DNA of 64,000 nucleotides from Mycobacterium paraffinicum. Lineage in GTDB: Bacteria; Actinomycetota; Actinomycetes; Mycobacteriales; Mycobacteriaceae. Shown piece after piece: positions 24,654-34,454 of the stretch. The stretch is taken from positions 1 to 64,000 of the forward strand of contig NZ_MPNT01000030.1 in the NCBI RefSeq assembly GCF_001907675.1, written 5' to 3'. Below the pieces are notes generated by a model. The model did not search any database and had not been told where the DNA came from. It saw only the letters and a program-made list of their open reading frames with translations. The position numbers and the translations under genes are program-made. Within the stretch, counting starts at the first letter, position 1, and each line of letters starts with the position of its first letter.

Positions 24654-24771
24654 GATTACCTCAACAAGACGGTGAGCGGGACGGGGTGCAACGATAACGA
24701 CCGCAGCTGCACGCACAGCTTGGCTACGAGACTAACTCACCTGGCACGTCCACCAGGAAATTGGAGAGCAG

Positions 24772-25515
24772 ATGAGCGACGGAGGCCGGTCACCCTGGCG
24801 CTTCGGCGTCCCGGTGGTGTGCCTGCTGGCCGGATTGCTTCTCGCCGCCACGCACGGGGTGTCCGGCGGCGCCGAGATCCGCCGCAGTGACGCGCCCCGG
24901 CTGGTCGATTTGGTCCGAGAGGCCCAGGCGTCGGTGAATCATCTCAACGCCCAACGCGACGAACTGTCCGGCAAGATCGACGCCGCGCACGGACGGTCCT
25001 CCGATCTGGCCCTGGCGGCGATGCTGCGCCGCTCCGCCGAGTTGGCCGCCGAGGCCGGCATGAACCCGGTGCACGGCCCGGGGCTGACCGTCACCCTGGA
25101 GGACGCGCCGCGCGACGCCAACGGCCGTTTTCCGCGCGACGCGTCGCCCGACGACCTGGTGGTGCACCAGCAGGACATCGAGGCGGTGCTCAACGCCTTG
25201 TGGAGCGCCGGCGCGGAGGCGATCCAGATGCAAGACCAGCGCATCATCGCCACCTCGGTGCCCCGCTGCGTCGGCAACACTCTCCTGCTCAACGGCCGGA
25301 CCTACAGCCCGCCCTACACGATCACCGCGATCGGCAACGCGGCGGCCATGCAGGCCGCCCTGGCCGCCGCTCCCCTGGTCACCCTGTACCGGCAATACGT
25401 GGTCCGATTCGGGCTCGGCTACCGCGAAGAGGTCAAGCCGGACGTGCAGGTCGTCGGCCACACCGAGCCCGATCGGCTGCATTTCGCGCAGCCGATGGGA
25501 ACCATCGGCTACTGA
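24772..25515 (+). CDS. DUF881 membrane-anchored protein (Rv0012 homologue)
   Basis: 247 residues. An N-terminal membrane anchor (about 11-28, VPVVCLLAGLLLAATHGVS) is followed by a helical stretch (LVREAQASVNHLNAQRDELSGKI) and the DUF881 domain, with GPGLTVTLEDAP, DLVVHQQDIEAVLNALWSAGAEAI and the final GY. ATG 24772 follows GGAGAGCAG. DUF881 proteins are actinobacterial and often lie near division genes; the role is unknown. trpG follows 26 bases downstream. Confidence 0.92.
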   Translation: MSDGGRSPWRFGVPVVCLLAGLLLAATHGVSGGAEIRRSDAPRLVDLVREAQASVNHLNAQRDELSGKIDAAHGRSSDLALAAMLRRSAELAAEAGMNPVHGPGLTVTLEDAPRDANGRFPRDASPDDLVVHQQDIEAVLNALWSAGAEAIQMQDQRIIATSVPRCVGNTLLLNGRTYSPPYTITAIGNAAAMQAALAAAPLVTLYRQYVVRFGLGYREEVKPDVQVVGHTEPDRLHFAQPMGTIGY

Positions 25516-25541
25516 TTTCCGCCGGACGGTAACCTGGCACG

Positions 25542-26228
25542 GTGCGGATCCTGGTCGTCGACAACTACGACAGCTTCGTGTTCAACCTGGTGCAGTACCT
25601 CGGCCAGCTTGGCGTCGAGGCCGAGGTGTGGCGCAACGACGACGCCAGACTCTCCGACGAGGCCGCCATCGCCCGGCGGTTCGACGGTGTGCTGCTCAGC
25701 CCCGGACCGGGCACCCCGGAACGCGCGGGTGCCTCCATCGGACTGGTGAGCGCGTGCGCCGCCGAGCGCACGCCGCTACTCGGAGTCTGCCTCGGCCATC
25801 AAGCCATCGGCGTAGCCTTCGGCGCCACCGTGGACCGCGCCCCCGAACTGCTGCACGGCAAGACCAGCAGCGTCTTTCACACCAATGCCGGTGTCCTGCA
25901 AGGACTTCCGGATCCCTTCACGGCGACGCGCTACCATTCGCTGACCATACTTCCCGAGTCGCTGCCGCCGGTGCTGGAGGTGACGGCCCGAACCCGCGGC
26001 GGCGTCATCATGGGTGTGCGGCACCGTGAGTTGCCGATTCACGGGGTCCAGTTTCATCCGGAGTCGATCCTGACCGAGGGCGGGCATCGCATGCTGGCGA
26101 ACTGGCTGGCCTACTGCGGGTGGGCCCGCAACGACACGCTGGTGCGCCGGCTGGAGAACGAGGTCCGGGCGGCGGTACAGCCCTATCTTCCGGTCGATCC
26201 GGCGGCTACTGGCCGAACTTCAGCGTGA
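25542..26228 (+). CDS. trpG: Glutamine amidotransferase, anthranilate/aminodeoxychorismate synthase component II
   Basis: 228 residues from GTG 25542 (MRILVVDNYDSFVFNLVQYL). Class I amidotransferase triad: Cys in GVCLGHQAIG near residue 85, and His and Glu in HGVQFHPESIL near residues 173-175. It releases ammonia from glutamine for anthranilate or 4-amino-4-deoxychorismate synthesis. The orthologue Rv0013 is named trpG or pabA. Its 3' end overlaps the convergent pknB gene by 23 bases. Confidence 0.93.
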   Translation: MRILVVDNYDSFVFNLVQYLGQLGVEAEVWRNDDARLSDEAAIARRFDGVLLSPGPGTPERAGASIGLVSACAAERTPLLGVCLGHQAIGVAFGATVDRAPELLHGKTSSVFHTNAGVLQGLPDPFTATRYHSLTILPESLPPVLEVTARTRGGVIMGVRHRELPIHGVQFHPESILTEGGHRMLANWLAYCGWARNDTLVRRLENEVRAAVQPYLPVDPAATGRTSA

Positions 26229-28080
26229 TGATCCCGTCCCGGTTGCAACCGGTACCGGCCGGCGGATTCTGATACACCACGCGGTGCGACTGGGAGCCGC
26301 CCGCGTCCACATCGGCGCCCTTGTCCAGCACGCCGGTCCAGCCCAGCGCCCGTAACCGCGGCTCGGCGTCCGTCCAGAACATGCCGCTCAGGTCGGGCAT
26401 CACAAACTGGTTGCCCTTGGACACCTGCAACTCGATCACCGAATCCACCGGAACCGTCTGGCCCTTGGGCGGATTCGTGCCGACCACCTCCCCGGCGGGC
26501 CGCGTGCTGTCCACCTGCGCCTGGGTGACCTTGGTGAAGCCGTAGACGGTGAGGTTCTTCTGGGCGACGTCGACGGTCTGGCCGGCGACGTCGGGCACCT
26601 GCTTGGTCTCGGGCCCGGAGCCGACGATGACGGTGATCACGTTGGTGATCGCGGACGTCTGGTTGGCCGGCGGGTTGGTGCCGATCACCTTGCCCAGCAA
26701 CTCCGGACTCGACGGCGAGTTGGCCTGCTTGAATTTGCTGAATCCCGCCGCCTTGAGCTTGCTGACCGCGTCGGAATAACTCAGCGAGGAGACGTCGGGC
26801 ACTTCGCGCTGCTCGGGACCCGTCGACACATTGATCGTGATCTCGTCGCCCGCGCTCACCGACGCGTTCGCGCCGGGGTCGGTGCTGATGACGTGGTCGG
26901 GCGGGATCGTCGAATCGGGCTTCTGCAAGGTACGCGTCTTGAAGCCGCGATTCTGCAGCGCCGCAATCGCATCGGCGGACACCTGGCCCCGCACGTCGGG
27001 CACCTGAACATCGCGGGTGGTGCCGCCGAAGGTGTTGAACGCGATGACGACGACGATCGTCAGCACCGCCAGCGCGGCGACCGCGACGATCCAGCGACCG
27101 ACCGACCCACCGTCGCCGTCGTCGATGCGACGGAGGGGTTGCCGGGGCAGCGGATCGGTGCGCGGTCCGGGCTGGTTTCCGCCGGAGGTGATCAGGCCGC
27201 TGCGGTCGGCGTCGGTGAGCACCTTGGGCGCCTCGGGCGGTTCGCCGTTGTGTACGCGCACCAGGTCGGCGCGCATCTCGGCCGCGGTCTGGTAGCGGTT
27301 GTCCGGGTTCTTGGCCAACGCCTTGAGCACGACGGCGTCGAGGTCGGCCGAGATGCCCCCGTGCCGCTGCGACGGTGGAATCGGGTCCTCGCGCACGTGC
27401 TGATAGGCGACCGCGACCGGCGAGTCTCCGGTGAAAGGCGGTTCGCCCGTGAGGATTTCGTAGAGCACACAACCCAGCGAATAGACGTCGGACCGGGCAT
27501 CGACGGTGTCGCCCCGGGCCTGCTCGGGCGAGAGGTACTGGGCCGTCCCGATCACGGCCGCGGTCTGGGTGACGCTATTGCCGCTGTCGGCGATCGCCCG
27601 CGCGATGCCGAAGTCCATCACCTTGACCGCGTTGGTGTTGCTGATCATGATGTTCGCCGGCTTGACGTCGCGGTGGATGATGCCGTTCTGGTGACTGAAG
27701 TTCAGCGCCTGGCAGGCGTCGGCGATGATCTCGATCGCCCGGCGCGGGGGTAGCGGGCCGTCGGTGTGCACGATGTCGCGCAGGGTGACGCCGTCGACGT
27801 ATTCCATGACGATGTAGGGCAGCGGACCCGTCGGGGTCTCCGCCTCGCCGGTGTCGTACACCGCGACGATGGACGGGTGGTTGAGCGCGGCGGCGTTCTG
27901 GGCCTCGCGGCGGAACCGGAGATAGAAGCTGGGGTCGCGGGCGAGGTCGGCGCGCAGCACTTTGACCGCTACATCGCGGTGTAACCGGACGTCGCGGGCC
28001 AGGTGAACCTCGGACATACCCCCGAAGCCGAGGATCTCGCCCAGTTCATAACGGTCAGACAGGTGCTGAGGGGTGGTCAT
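26206..28080 (-). CDS. pknB: Serine/threonine protein kinase PknB
   Basis: 624 residues. Kinase domain 11-280: glycine loop [15 protein letters not shown], Lys40 in [19 protein letters not shown] and an activation loop [13 protein letters not shown] carrying the two Thr autophosphorylated in M. tuberculosis PknB. A Gly/Pro-rich juxtamembrane segment leads to one membrane helix near 331-352, then four extracellular PASTA repeats, the last ending in GIITLKFGQ. PknB senses muropeptides and lipid II and controls cell-wall synthesis and division. The start overlaps the pknA stop by four bases (ATGA). It is the last gene of the pstP-rodA-pbpA-pknA-pknB operon. Confidence 0.98.
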   Translation of the reverse strand: MTTPQHLSDRYELGEILGFGGMSEVHLARDVRLHRDVAVKVLRADLARDPSFYLRFRREAQNAAALNHPSIVAVYDTGEAETPTGPLPYIVMEYVDGVTLRDIVHTDGPLPPRRAIEIIADACQALNFSHQNGIIHRDVKPANIMISNTNAVKVMDFGIARAIADSGNSVTQTAAVIGTAQYLSPEQARGDTVDARSDVYSLGCVLYEILTGEPPFTGDSPVAVAYQHVREDPIPPSQRHGGISADLDAVVLKALAKNPDNRYQTAAEMRADLVRVHNGEPPEAPKVLTDADRSGLITSGGNQPGPRTDPLPRQPLRRIDDGDGGSVGRWIVAVAALAVLTIVVVIAFNTFGGTTRDVQVPDVRGQVSADAIAALQNRGFKTRTLQKPDSTIPPDHVISTDPGANASVSAGDEITINVSTGPEQREVPDVSSLSYSDAVSKLKAAGFSKFKQANSPSSPELLGKVIGTNPPANQTSAITNVITVIVGSGPETKQVPDVAGQTVDVAQKNLTVYGFTKVTQAQVDSTRPAGEVVGTNPPKGQTVPVDSVIELQVSKGNQFVMPDLSGMFWTDAEPRLRALGWTGVLDKGADVDAGGSQSHRVVYQNPPAGTGCNRDGIITLKFGQ

Positions 28081-29408
28081 CGTGGTATCTCGTGTCGGGC
28101 CGGTGACGCGCTGGGCCTCAGTGGTTCACCCCACCCGTGTTCGGCCGGCCCTCGTTGCAGTCCAGAATTACCTATCGTCGGTCGATCCGTCCAATTCAGC
28201 CGCAGCGCGGGGCCGGACGCGGAACCGCTCGGGGTGTTGGTTGCCGGCGGCGGCGCCGGCGGACTCCCGGTGTCGGTGACCGTCGGGGGAGGCGGCTGTT
28301 GCTGGGTATCGGCGCGGGAATTGATGACGATGAGCACCGCGATGATGATCGCCAACGCCCCGAGCACTCCGGCGGCCCACAGCAACGCGCGCTGGCCCGA
28401 CGAGAAGGTGCGTCGGGCCGGGGGTGGGCGATGCCCTCCGGTGGCGGGCCGGGATCGGCGCGGCGCCGCGGCCCGGGTGCTGGGCACGGCGGCCGCCCTG
28501 GTCGTCGGGCTCGACGGAATGGCCGCCGGTGACGCCCGCCCGGGCGGCGGTGACTGGCTGGGTCGGGGTGGACGGCGGCCAGCCCGCACGGCCGCCACGG
28601 CATCGGCGAACGGCCCGCCGCTGCGGTAACGCATCGCCGGGTTCTTGACCAGCGTGATCTCGATGAGTTCCCGCACGTTGGGCGGCAGCTCCGCCGGCAG
28701 TGGCGGAGGGGGTTCCTTGATGTGCTTCATCGCCACCGTCAGCGCACCGTCACCGGTGAACGGCCGCTTGCCCGACACGACCTCGTAGCCGACGACTCCC
28801 AGCGAGTACACGTCGCTGGCGGGGGTCGCGTCGTGGCCCAGAGCCTGTTCGGGGGCGATGTACTGGGCGGTGCCCATCACCATCCCCGTCTGCGTGACGG
28901 GGGCGGCGTCGACGGCCTTGGCGATACCGAAGTCGGTGATCTTCACCTGGCCCGTCGGCGTGATCAGGATGTTGCCGGGCTTGACGTCGCGGTGCACCAA
29001 GCCCGCCGCGTGCGCGACCTGCAGCGCCCGGCCGGTCTGCTCGAGCATGTCCAGCGCGTGCCGCAACGACAGCCGGCCCGTGCGCTTGAGCACCGAGTTC
29101 AGCGGCTCACCGTTGACCAGCTCCATCACCAGGTAGGCGGTGCGGCCCTCGCCGTCCAGCTGGCTTTCGCCGTAGTCGTGGACCTGGGCGATGCCGGGGT
29201 GGTTGAGCATCGCGGTGGTGCGCGCTTCGGCGCGGAACCGCTCGATGAACTCCGGATCCTGGGAGAACTCCTGCTTGAGTACCTTGACCGCGACGCGCCG
29301 GCCGAGCCGGCTGTCCACCGCCTCCCACACTTGGCCCATGCCGCCGGTGGCGATCAGGCGCTGCAGGCGGTATCTGCCAGACAGCGTCACACCAACTCGC
29401 GGGCTCAT
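28077..29408 (-). CDS. pknA: Serine/threonine protein kinase PknA
   Basis: 443 residues from ATG 29408 ([15 protein letters not shown]); a longer open frame upstream lies inside pbpA. Lys42 in [24 protein letters not shown] and the activation loop [15 protein letters not shown] are intact. A long Pro/Arg-rich linker (about 275-345) leads to a membrane helix near 352-374 and a short Pro/Thr/Ser-rich outer tail without PASTA repeats. PknA acts with PknB on division and elongation proteins (FtsZ, Wag31). The start overlaps the pbpA stop by four bases. Confidence 0.97.
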   Translation of the reverse strand: MSPRVGVTLSGRYRLQRLIATGGMGQVWEAVDSRLGRRVAVKVLKQEFSQDPEFIERFRAEARTTAMLNHPGIAQVHDYGESQLDGEGRTAYLVMELVNGEPLNSVLKRTGRLSLRHALDMLEQTGRALQVAHAAGLVHRDVKPGNILITPTGQVKITDFGIAKAVDAAPVTQTGMVMGTAQYIAPEQALGHDATPASDVYSLGVVGYEVVSGKRPFTGDGALTVAMKHIKEPPPPLPAELPPNVRELIEITLVKNPAMRYRSGGPFADAVAAVRAGRRPPRPSQSPPPGRASPAAIPSSPTTRAAAVPSTRAAAPRRSRPATGGHRPPPARRTFSSGQRALLWAAGVLGALAIIIAVLIVINSRADTQQQPPPPTVTDTGSPPAPPPATNTPSGSASGPALRLNWTDRPTIGNSGLQRGPAEHGWGEPLRPSASPARHEIPR

Positions 29409-30883
29409 GGTCCTCCCTGTAGCGCGGCTTGGATCACAGCCCGTCCGATCGGCGCGGCGAGTGCACCTCCCGTCGCGGACAGGCGGTCGCCGCCATTCTC
29501 CACCAACACTGCCACGGCGACTCTGGGCGTCTGCGCGGGCGCGAAGGCGATGTACCACGCGTGCGGCGGCGTATTACGCGGATCGGTGCCATGCTCTGCG
29601 GTACCAGTCTTCGATGCGATCTGCACGCCGGGAATGGCCCCTTTCTGCTGTGCGACCTTCTCGGCGCCGACCATCAGCTCTGTTAGCTTAGCGGCGACCT
29701 GGGGCGACACCGCGCGCCGCTGCTGATAGGGAACGGTGGTGCTGATGTTGGCCAGATCGGGACCCTTGAGGCTGTCGATCAGGTAGGGCTGCATCTGTAC
29801 CCCGCCGTTTGCGATGGTCGCGGCGATCTCGGCGTTCTCCAGCGGCGTCAGTGCGACGTCCTTCTGGCCGATGCTGGACATGCCCAGCGCGGCGGCGTCC
29901 GGGATGATCCCGACGGTTGATTCGGCGACCTGCAGCGGGATGACGCTCGGGGTGGTGTCCATTCCGAACGCGCGCGCCATGCTGCGCAACGCGTCGGCGC
30001 CGGTGTGCATGCCGAGCTGGACGAACGCGGTGTTGCACGACAGGGCGAACGCCTGCTTGAGCGACACCGTGGCCTGGCTGCCGCAGGGTTGGCCGCCATA
30101 GTTCTCCAACGTCGCGGTGCTGTCGGGCAGGGTGATCGAGGGCGCCGCGGTCAACTGCTCGGCGTCGGTCGCGCCGGCCTGCAGCGCCGCCGCGGTGGTG
30201 ACCACCTTGAACGTCGAACCGGGCGGGTAGGTCTCCGAGATTGCGCGGTTGGTCAGCGGGTTGTCGGGGTCGTCACGGAGCCGCTGCCATGCCTGCGCCT
30301 GCACCTCGGGATCGTGCGACGACAGCAGATTGGGGTCATAGGACGGCGATGACACCATGGCGAGGATCTTGCCGGTGGACGGCTCGAGGGCGACGACGGC
30401 GCCCTTGCATGGCGGGCCGCCACAACCCTGCTGCATCGCGTCCCATCCGGCCTGCTGCACGCGCGGGCGGATGGTGGTGTCGACGTTGCCGCCGCGAGGA
30501 TCGCGGCCGGTGAAGAAGTCGGCCAGGCGGCGGCCGAACAGCCGCTCGTCGGATCCGTTCAGCAGCGGGTCCTCGGCGCGTTCCAAGCCGGTGCTCGAAT
30601 AACGCAGGGAGTAGAAGCCGGTGACCGGCGCGTACACCGCCGGATTGGGGTACACGCGCAGGAACCGGAAATGGCTGTCGGTGGCCACGGAGTAGGCCAG
30701 CAATTGGCCGCCGGCGACGATCTGGCCGCGTTGACGCGAATACTCGTCCAGCAGCACCCGCTGGTTGCGCGGATCGGCGCGCAGCGAGTCGGCGGCGAAC
30801 ACCTGCGTCATGGTGGCGTTGAGCAGCAGCAGCACGATCAACGCCATGACGGTGATCGAGATGCGGCGCAGCGAGGTGTTCAT
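29405..30883 (-). CDS. pbpA: Penicillin-binding protein A (class B transpeptidase)
   Basis: 492 residues. N-terminal membrane anchor near 8-28 and a dimerisation region, then the transpeptidase domain with the three active-site motifs: SxxK as STFK near 222, SxN as SCN near 285, and KTG as KTGTAEHG near 424. PbpA crosslinks peptidoglycan at the septum and is a PknB substrate in M. tuberculosis. The gene overlaps rodA upstream and pknA downstream by four bases each, so the operon is translationally coupled. Confidence 0.97.
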   Translation of the reverse strand: MNTSLRRISITVMALIVLLLLNATMTQVFAADSLRADPRNQRVLLDEYSRQRGQIVAGGQLLAYSVATDSHFRFLRVYPNPAVYAPVTGFYSLRYSSTGLERAEDPLLNGSDERLFGRRLADFFTGRDPRGGNVDTTIRPRVQQAGWDAMQQGCGGPPCKGAVVALEPSTGKILAMVSSPSYDPNLLSSHDPEVQAQAWQRLRDDPDNPLTNRAISETYPPGSTFKVVTTAAALQAGATDAEQLTAAPSITLPDSTATLENYGGQPCGSQATVSLKQAFALSCNTAFVQLGMHTGADALRSMARAFGMDTTPSVIPLQVAESTVGIIPDAAALGMSSIGQKDVALTPLENAEIAATIANGGVQMQPYLIDSLKGPDLANISTTVPYQQRRAVSPQVAAKLTELMVGAEKVAQQKGAIPGVQIASKTGTAEHGTDPRNTPPHAWYIAFAPAQTPRVAVAVLVENGGDRLSATGGALAAPIGRAVIQAALQGGP

Positions 30884-32289
30884 ACCTTCTGGATCACCTC
30901 GGTGTTGGCGGCCGCGATCGGCGAATCCTTGCGCTCACGACCCCGCAACGGATGCCGGGCGCTGTTGGAGATCCGAGCGAGGATCGCCAGCAGCACGTAG
31001 TTAGCCAGCAGCGACGATCCGCCGTAGGACATCCACGGTGTGGTCAGGCCGGTCAGCGGAATCAGCTGCGTCACACCGCCGACGACGATGAACAACTGGA
31101 TGGCCAAGGTGGAGGCCAGGCCCGCGGCCAGCAGCTTGCCGAAGCTGTCCCGGGTGGCGATGGCGGTCCGCATGCCACGCACGATGACGATGGTGTAGAG
31201 CATCAAGATGCTGGCGAGCCCGACGAGGCCGAGCTCCTCGCCGAACGCGGCGATGATGAAGTCCGTCGACGCGGCCGGCACGGTGTCGGGTTGGCCGTTG
31301 CCGAGCCCGGTGCCGAAGATGCCGCCGGTGGCAAAACTGAACAGCGACTGCACGATCTGGTAACCGCTGCCGTCGGGATCAGAGAACGGGTCCCACCACA
31401 TCTGCACGCGGACCCGGACGTGCGCGAACACGAAATACGCGATGACGCTGCCGACCGCGAACAGCACGAGGCCGATCACCACCCAGCTAAACCGCTGTGT
31501 CGCAAGGTAAACCACCACCAAGAACGACGCATAGAGCAGCAGCGAGGTGCCGAGGTCCTTTTCGAAGGCCATCACGCCGACCGAGATCACCCATGCGGCC
31601 AGCAGCGGCGCGAGGTCGCGCGGGCGCGGCAGGGTCAGGCCCATGAAATGTTTACCGACGCTGGTGAACAGGCCCCGTTTGGCGATCAACACGGCGGAGA
31701 AGAAGATGAGTAGCAAGATCTTCGAGAATTCGGCGGGCTGAATTGAGAAGCCGGGGAACCGAATCCAGATCTTCGCGCCATTCTGTTCGGACAGCGACGC
31801 CGGGAGCAGTGCGGGAATCACCAACAGCACCAGGCCCGTGATTCCGCAGATGTAACCGTACCGCGCAAGCTGCCGGTGGTCTTTCAAGAAGGTGACCACA
31901 AGCGCGAACGTGACAACCCCGACCAGAGTCCACATCATCTGCTGGGTGGCGCTGGGGTGATGACGGCCGCTGAGCTGATTGTTCACCAGGTCGAGCCGAT
32001 GGATCATCACCAGCCCAAGTCCGTTGAGTAGCGCCACAATTGGCAACAGCAGCGGATCGGTATATGGAGCGAACCGTCTGATGGCCAGGTGCGCCGACCC
32101 GAACACGAGCAGAAATATCAGCCCGTAGCTGACAACGTTCCAGCGCAATACGCGGTCCTGGTTTGCCTCGACGATCAACAACGCGGCGACGGTGATCGCT
32201 GCGGCGAAGCACAGCAGCAGCAGCTCGGCGTTGCGGCGGGTGGGCAGCGGAGGCGTGACCGCGACGGGCGGCTGGAGTTGTGTCGTCAT
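30880..32289 (-). CDS. rodA: SEDS glycosyltransferase RodA (FtsW/RodA/SpoVE family)
   Basis: 469 residues from ATG 32289 (MTTQLQPPVAVTPPLPTRR), matching the M. tuberculosis length; ATGA overlap with pstP decided the start. About ten to twelve membrane helices. SEDS signatures: WIRFPGFSIQPAEFSKI, the FEKDLGTSLLLY motif with the catalytic-type Asp, and SYGGSSLLANY. RodA polymerises lipid II glycan strands and partners with the class B PBP encoded next to it. Confidence 0.97.
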   Translation of the reverse strand: MTTQLQPPVAVTPPLPTRRNAELLLLCFAAAITVAALLIVEANQDRVLRWNVVSYGLIFLLVFGSAHLAIRRFAPYTDPLLLPIVALLNGLGLVMIHRLDLVNNQLSGRHHPSATQQMMWTLVGVVTFALVVTFLKDHRQLARYGYICGITGLVLLVIPALLPASLSEQNGAKIWIRFPGFSIQPAEFSKILLLIFFSAVLIAKRGLFTSVGKHFMGLTLPRPRDLAPLLAAWVISVGVMAFEKDLGTSLLLYASFLVVVYLATQRFSWVVIGLVLFAVGSVIAYFVFAHVRVRVQMWWDPFSDPDGSGYQIVQSLFSFATGGIFGTGLGNGQPDTVPAASTDFIIAAFGEELGLVGLASILMLYTIVIVRGMRTAIATRDSFGKLLAAGLASTLAIQLFIVVGGVTQLIPLTGLTTPWMSYGGSSLLANYVLLAILARISNSARHPLRGRERKDSPIAAANTEVIQKV

Positions 32290-33800
32290 GCCACCGTCCG
32301 GCAATCAATGCCCGGTTGGAGTGGAGGCGCTGGAAGCGCGGTGACCGTCTGCGATGTGGTCGCGGGGCCCGTCGACGAGGGCGCGGGTCCGCCTGTGGCA
32401 CTGGTGGGGGCTGGGGTGCTAGAGCCGGGAGGGGCAGAGGTTGGTGGTGCGGTCGGTGCTGGCGATGTCGCGACACTGGACTCGGGGGTGCCGCTCCCGG
32501 GTGCGGGTTGCCCCGGCGGCGACGTGGCGCGCGGGGACGGGCAGGTGGGCAGCAGGTACTCGGCGAGCAATTGTCTTAGCTGTGACTCGGCCTGGTCCAG
32601 GCTGCCGCCCGGCAGTCCGGTCTGGACCTGGACCTGCCCGGGACGGCGCAAGTCCCGCAACGTCATCAGCTGACAATTCGAATGATCGGATTGCCCATAG
32701 CTGATCAGGGAGAGTTCGTTGCGGGCGGTCAAACAGCCCACCAGATACGGTTGCTGCAGGGGCACGCCCAACAAAGAACCTTGGATTCCGCGGACGATCG
32801 AAACCCTGCCGTCGTACTCGGTGACGTAATAGTTGCGCTGAATCACCCACCAGCCGATGGCCAGGCCGGAGAGCACGAACAGCACCGCCAGCGTCACCAC
32901 GAAGAACATGCGCCGCCGGGGCCATCGCGGCCGGTTAGGTGTCTCCGGTTGCGGTGCAACGCGTTTGGGCGCCTCGTCGCGCGGCCTGATCGCCGAGGCA
33001 CGGCCCGCGGAGGTGTTGGGCAACGTCATTTGGTCGTCGTCCCCGGAAACCGCACCGGCCAGGATCGGTTGGGTCTGGCCGTAGTCGTAGTCGACGACGT
33101 CGGCTACCACCACGGTCACGTTGTCCGGTCCGCCGCCGCGCAGCGCCAGCTCGATGAGGCGGTAGGCGGCTTCGGCGACGTCGGGGATCTGCAGCGCCTC
33201 GAGGATGGTCTCATCGCTGACCGGGTCGCTGAGGCCGTCCGAGCAGAGCAGGTAGCGGTCACCGGCGCGTGCCTCGCGCATGGTCAACGTGGGCTCGACC
33301 TCGTGACCGGTCAGCGCGCGCATGATCAGTGACCGCTGCGGGTGGCTGTGCGCCTCTTCCCGCGTGATCCGGCCCTCGTCAACCAGCGTCTGGACGAACG
33401 TGTCGTCCTTGGTGATCTGCGTCAGTTCACCGTCGCGCAGCAGATAGCCGCGCGAGTCGCCGATGTGCACCAATCCAATTCGATCGCCCGCGAACAGGAT
33501 GGCCGTGAGCGTGGTGCCCATTCCCTCGAGCTCTGGCTCGGCCTCCACCTGCGCCGCGATGGCCGCATTGCCGGCGCGCACCGCAGCGTCGAGCTTGGCC
33601 AGCAGGTCGCCGCCGGGTTCGTCGTCGTCCAGGTGGGCCAATGCGGCGATCACCAACTGGGAGGCCACCTCGCCTGCGGCGTGACCGCCCATGCCGTCGG
33701 CCAGGGCGAGGAGCCGCGCACCGGCGTATACGGAGTCTTCGTTGTTGGAGCGCACCAGGCCGCGGTCGCTGCGCGCGGCGTATCGCAGGACCAGGGTCAC
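32286..33800 (-). CDS. pstP: Serine/threonine protein phosphatase PstP (PP2C)
   Basis: 504 residues. PP2C domain 5-235 with metal-binding Asp in ALADGMGGHAAGE, HIGDSRGYLLRDG, LLCSDGLSD and GGPDNVTVVVAD. A membrane helix lies near 303-325, followed by an outer domain with paired Cys and a Pro/Thr/Ser-rich tail of about 90 residues. PstP removes phosphates from PknA, PknB and their substrates. First gene of the rodA-pbpA-pknA-pknB group; fhaB lies 52 bases upstream. Confidence 0.97.
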   Translation of the reverse strand: MTLVLRYAARSDRGLVRSNNEDSVYAGARLLALADGMGGHAAGEVASQLVIAALAHLDDDEPGGDLLAKLDAAVRAGNAAIAAQVEAEPELEGMGTTLTAILFAGDRIGLVHIGDSRGYLLRDGELTQITKDDTFVQTLVDEGRITREEAHSHPQRSLIMRALTGHEVEPTLTMREARAGDRYLLCSDGLSDPVSDETILEALQIPDVAEAAYRLIELALRGGGPDNVTVVVADVVDYDYGQTQPILAGAVSGDDDQMTLPNTSAGRASAIRPRDEAPKRVAPQPETPNRPRWPRRRMFFVVTLAVLFVLSGLAIGWWVIQRNYYVTEYDGRVSIVRGIQGSLLGVPLQQPYLVGCLTARNELSLISYGQSDHSNCQLMTLRDLRRPGQVQVQTGLPGGSLDQAESQLRQLLAEYLLPTCPSPRATSPPGQPAPGSGTPESSVATSPAPTAPPTSAPPGSSTPAPTSATGGPAPSSTGPATTSQTVTALPAPPLQPGIDCRTVA

Positions 33801-33852
33801 GGGCGCAGCTCCTCGACCCCGGCTACGCCGGCATCATCGTCGTGTGCGCGGG

Positions 33853-34320
33853 TCACGGGCGCAACTCGATCGCCGTCTTGCCGATCCGAATCGGCGTCCC
33901 TATCGGAACTCGTACCGCAGTCGTCACCTTTGCCCTGTCAAGGTAAGTGCCGTTGGTCGATCCTAGATCCTCGACGTACCATTCCGAACCGCGCTGCGAC
34001 AGGCGGGCGTGCCGCGTCGAGGCGTAGTCGTCGGTGAGCACCAGCGTCGAGTCGTCAGCCCTTCCGATCAACACCGGCTGCCCGCTGAGTGTGATGCGCG
34101 CCCCCGCCAACGCACCCTCGGTCACCACCAGGTAGCGCGCGGCGTGCCGGCGTTGCCGCGTGGGCAGGAGCGTGCCACGCAGCGCCAAGCCGCGGCGCAC
34201 CATGACGGCACCTGTGGGCGCGTAGATATCGGTCCGCAAAATCCGCAACACGGACCAGATGAATACCCATAACAACATTAAAAATCCGGCGCGCGTCAGC
34301 TGCAGTACGAGTCCCTGCAT
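33853..34320 (-). CDS. fhaB: FHA-domain protein FhaB (FipA)
   Basis: 155 residues from ATG 34320 (MQGLVLQLTRAGFLMLLW), the M. tuberculosis length, with GGAAAGGA upstream. An N-terminal membrane helix (about 9-28) is followed by an FHA domain with VLIGRADDSTLVLTDDYASTRHARL and DLGSTNGTYLD. It binds phosphothreonine peptides. In M. tuberculosis it bridges FtsZ and FtsQ under PknA control. Confidence 0.95.
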   Translation of the reverse strand: MQGLVLQLTRAGFLMLLWVFIWSVLRILRTDIYAPTGAVMVRRGLALRGTLLPTRQRRHAARYLVVTEGALAGARITLSGQPVLIGRADDSTLVLTDDYASTRHARLSQRGSEWYVEDLGSTNGTYLDRAKVTTAVRVPIGTPIRIGKTAIELRP

Positions 34321-34454
34321 CTGGCGTCCTTTCCGTCCTGGCCCCGAATCCAGCGACCCCCTGGCGCCGGTGACCCCGAGCACATCGGCAACGTCACGAT
34401 ACTTGGACGGCGGTCGACGCGGGGCGAAGCACGGCAGCGTTGAGCCCAGCGGGT

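Noticed and set aside
28077..29558. Longer PknA start at 29558
   Set aside because: The extra 50 codons lie inside pbpA and read as Arg-rich sequence. The ATGA overlap and the [13 protein letters not shown] family start support 29408.
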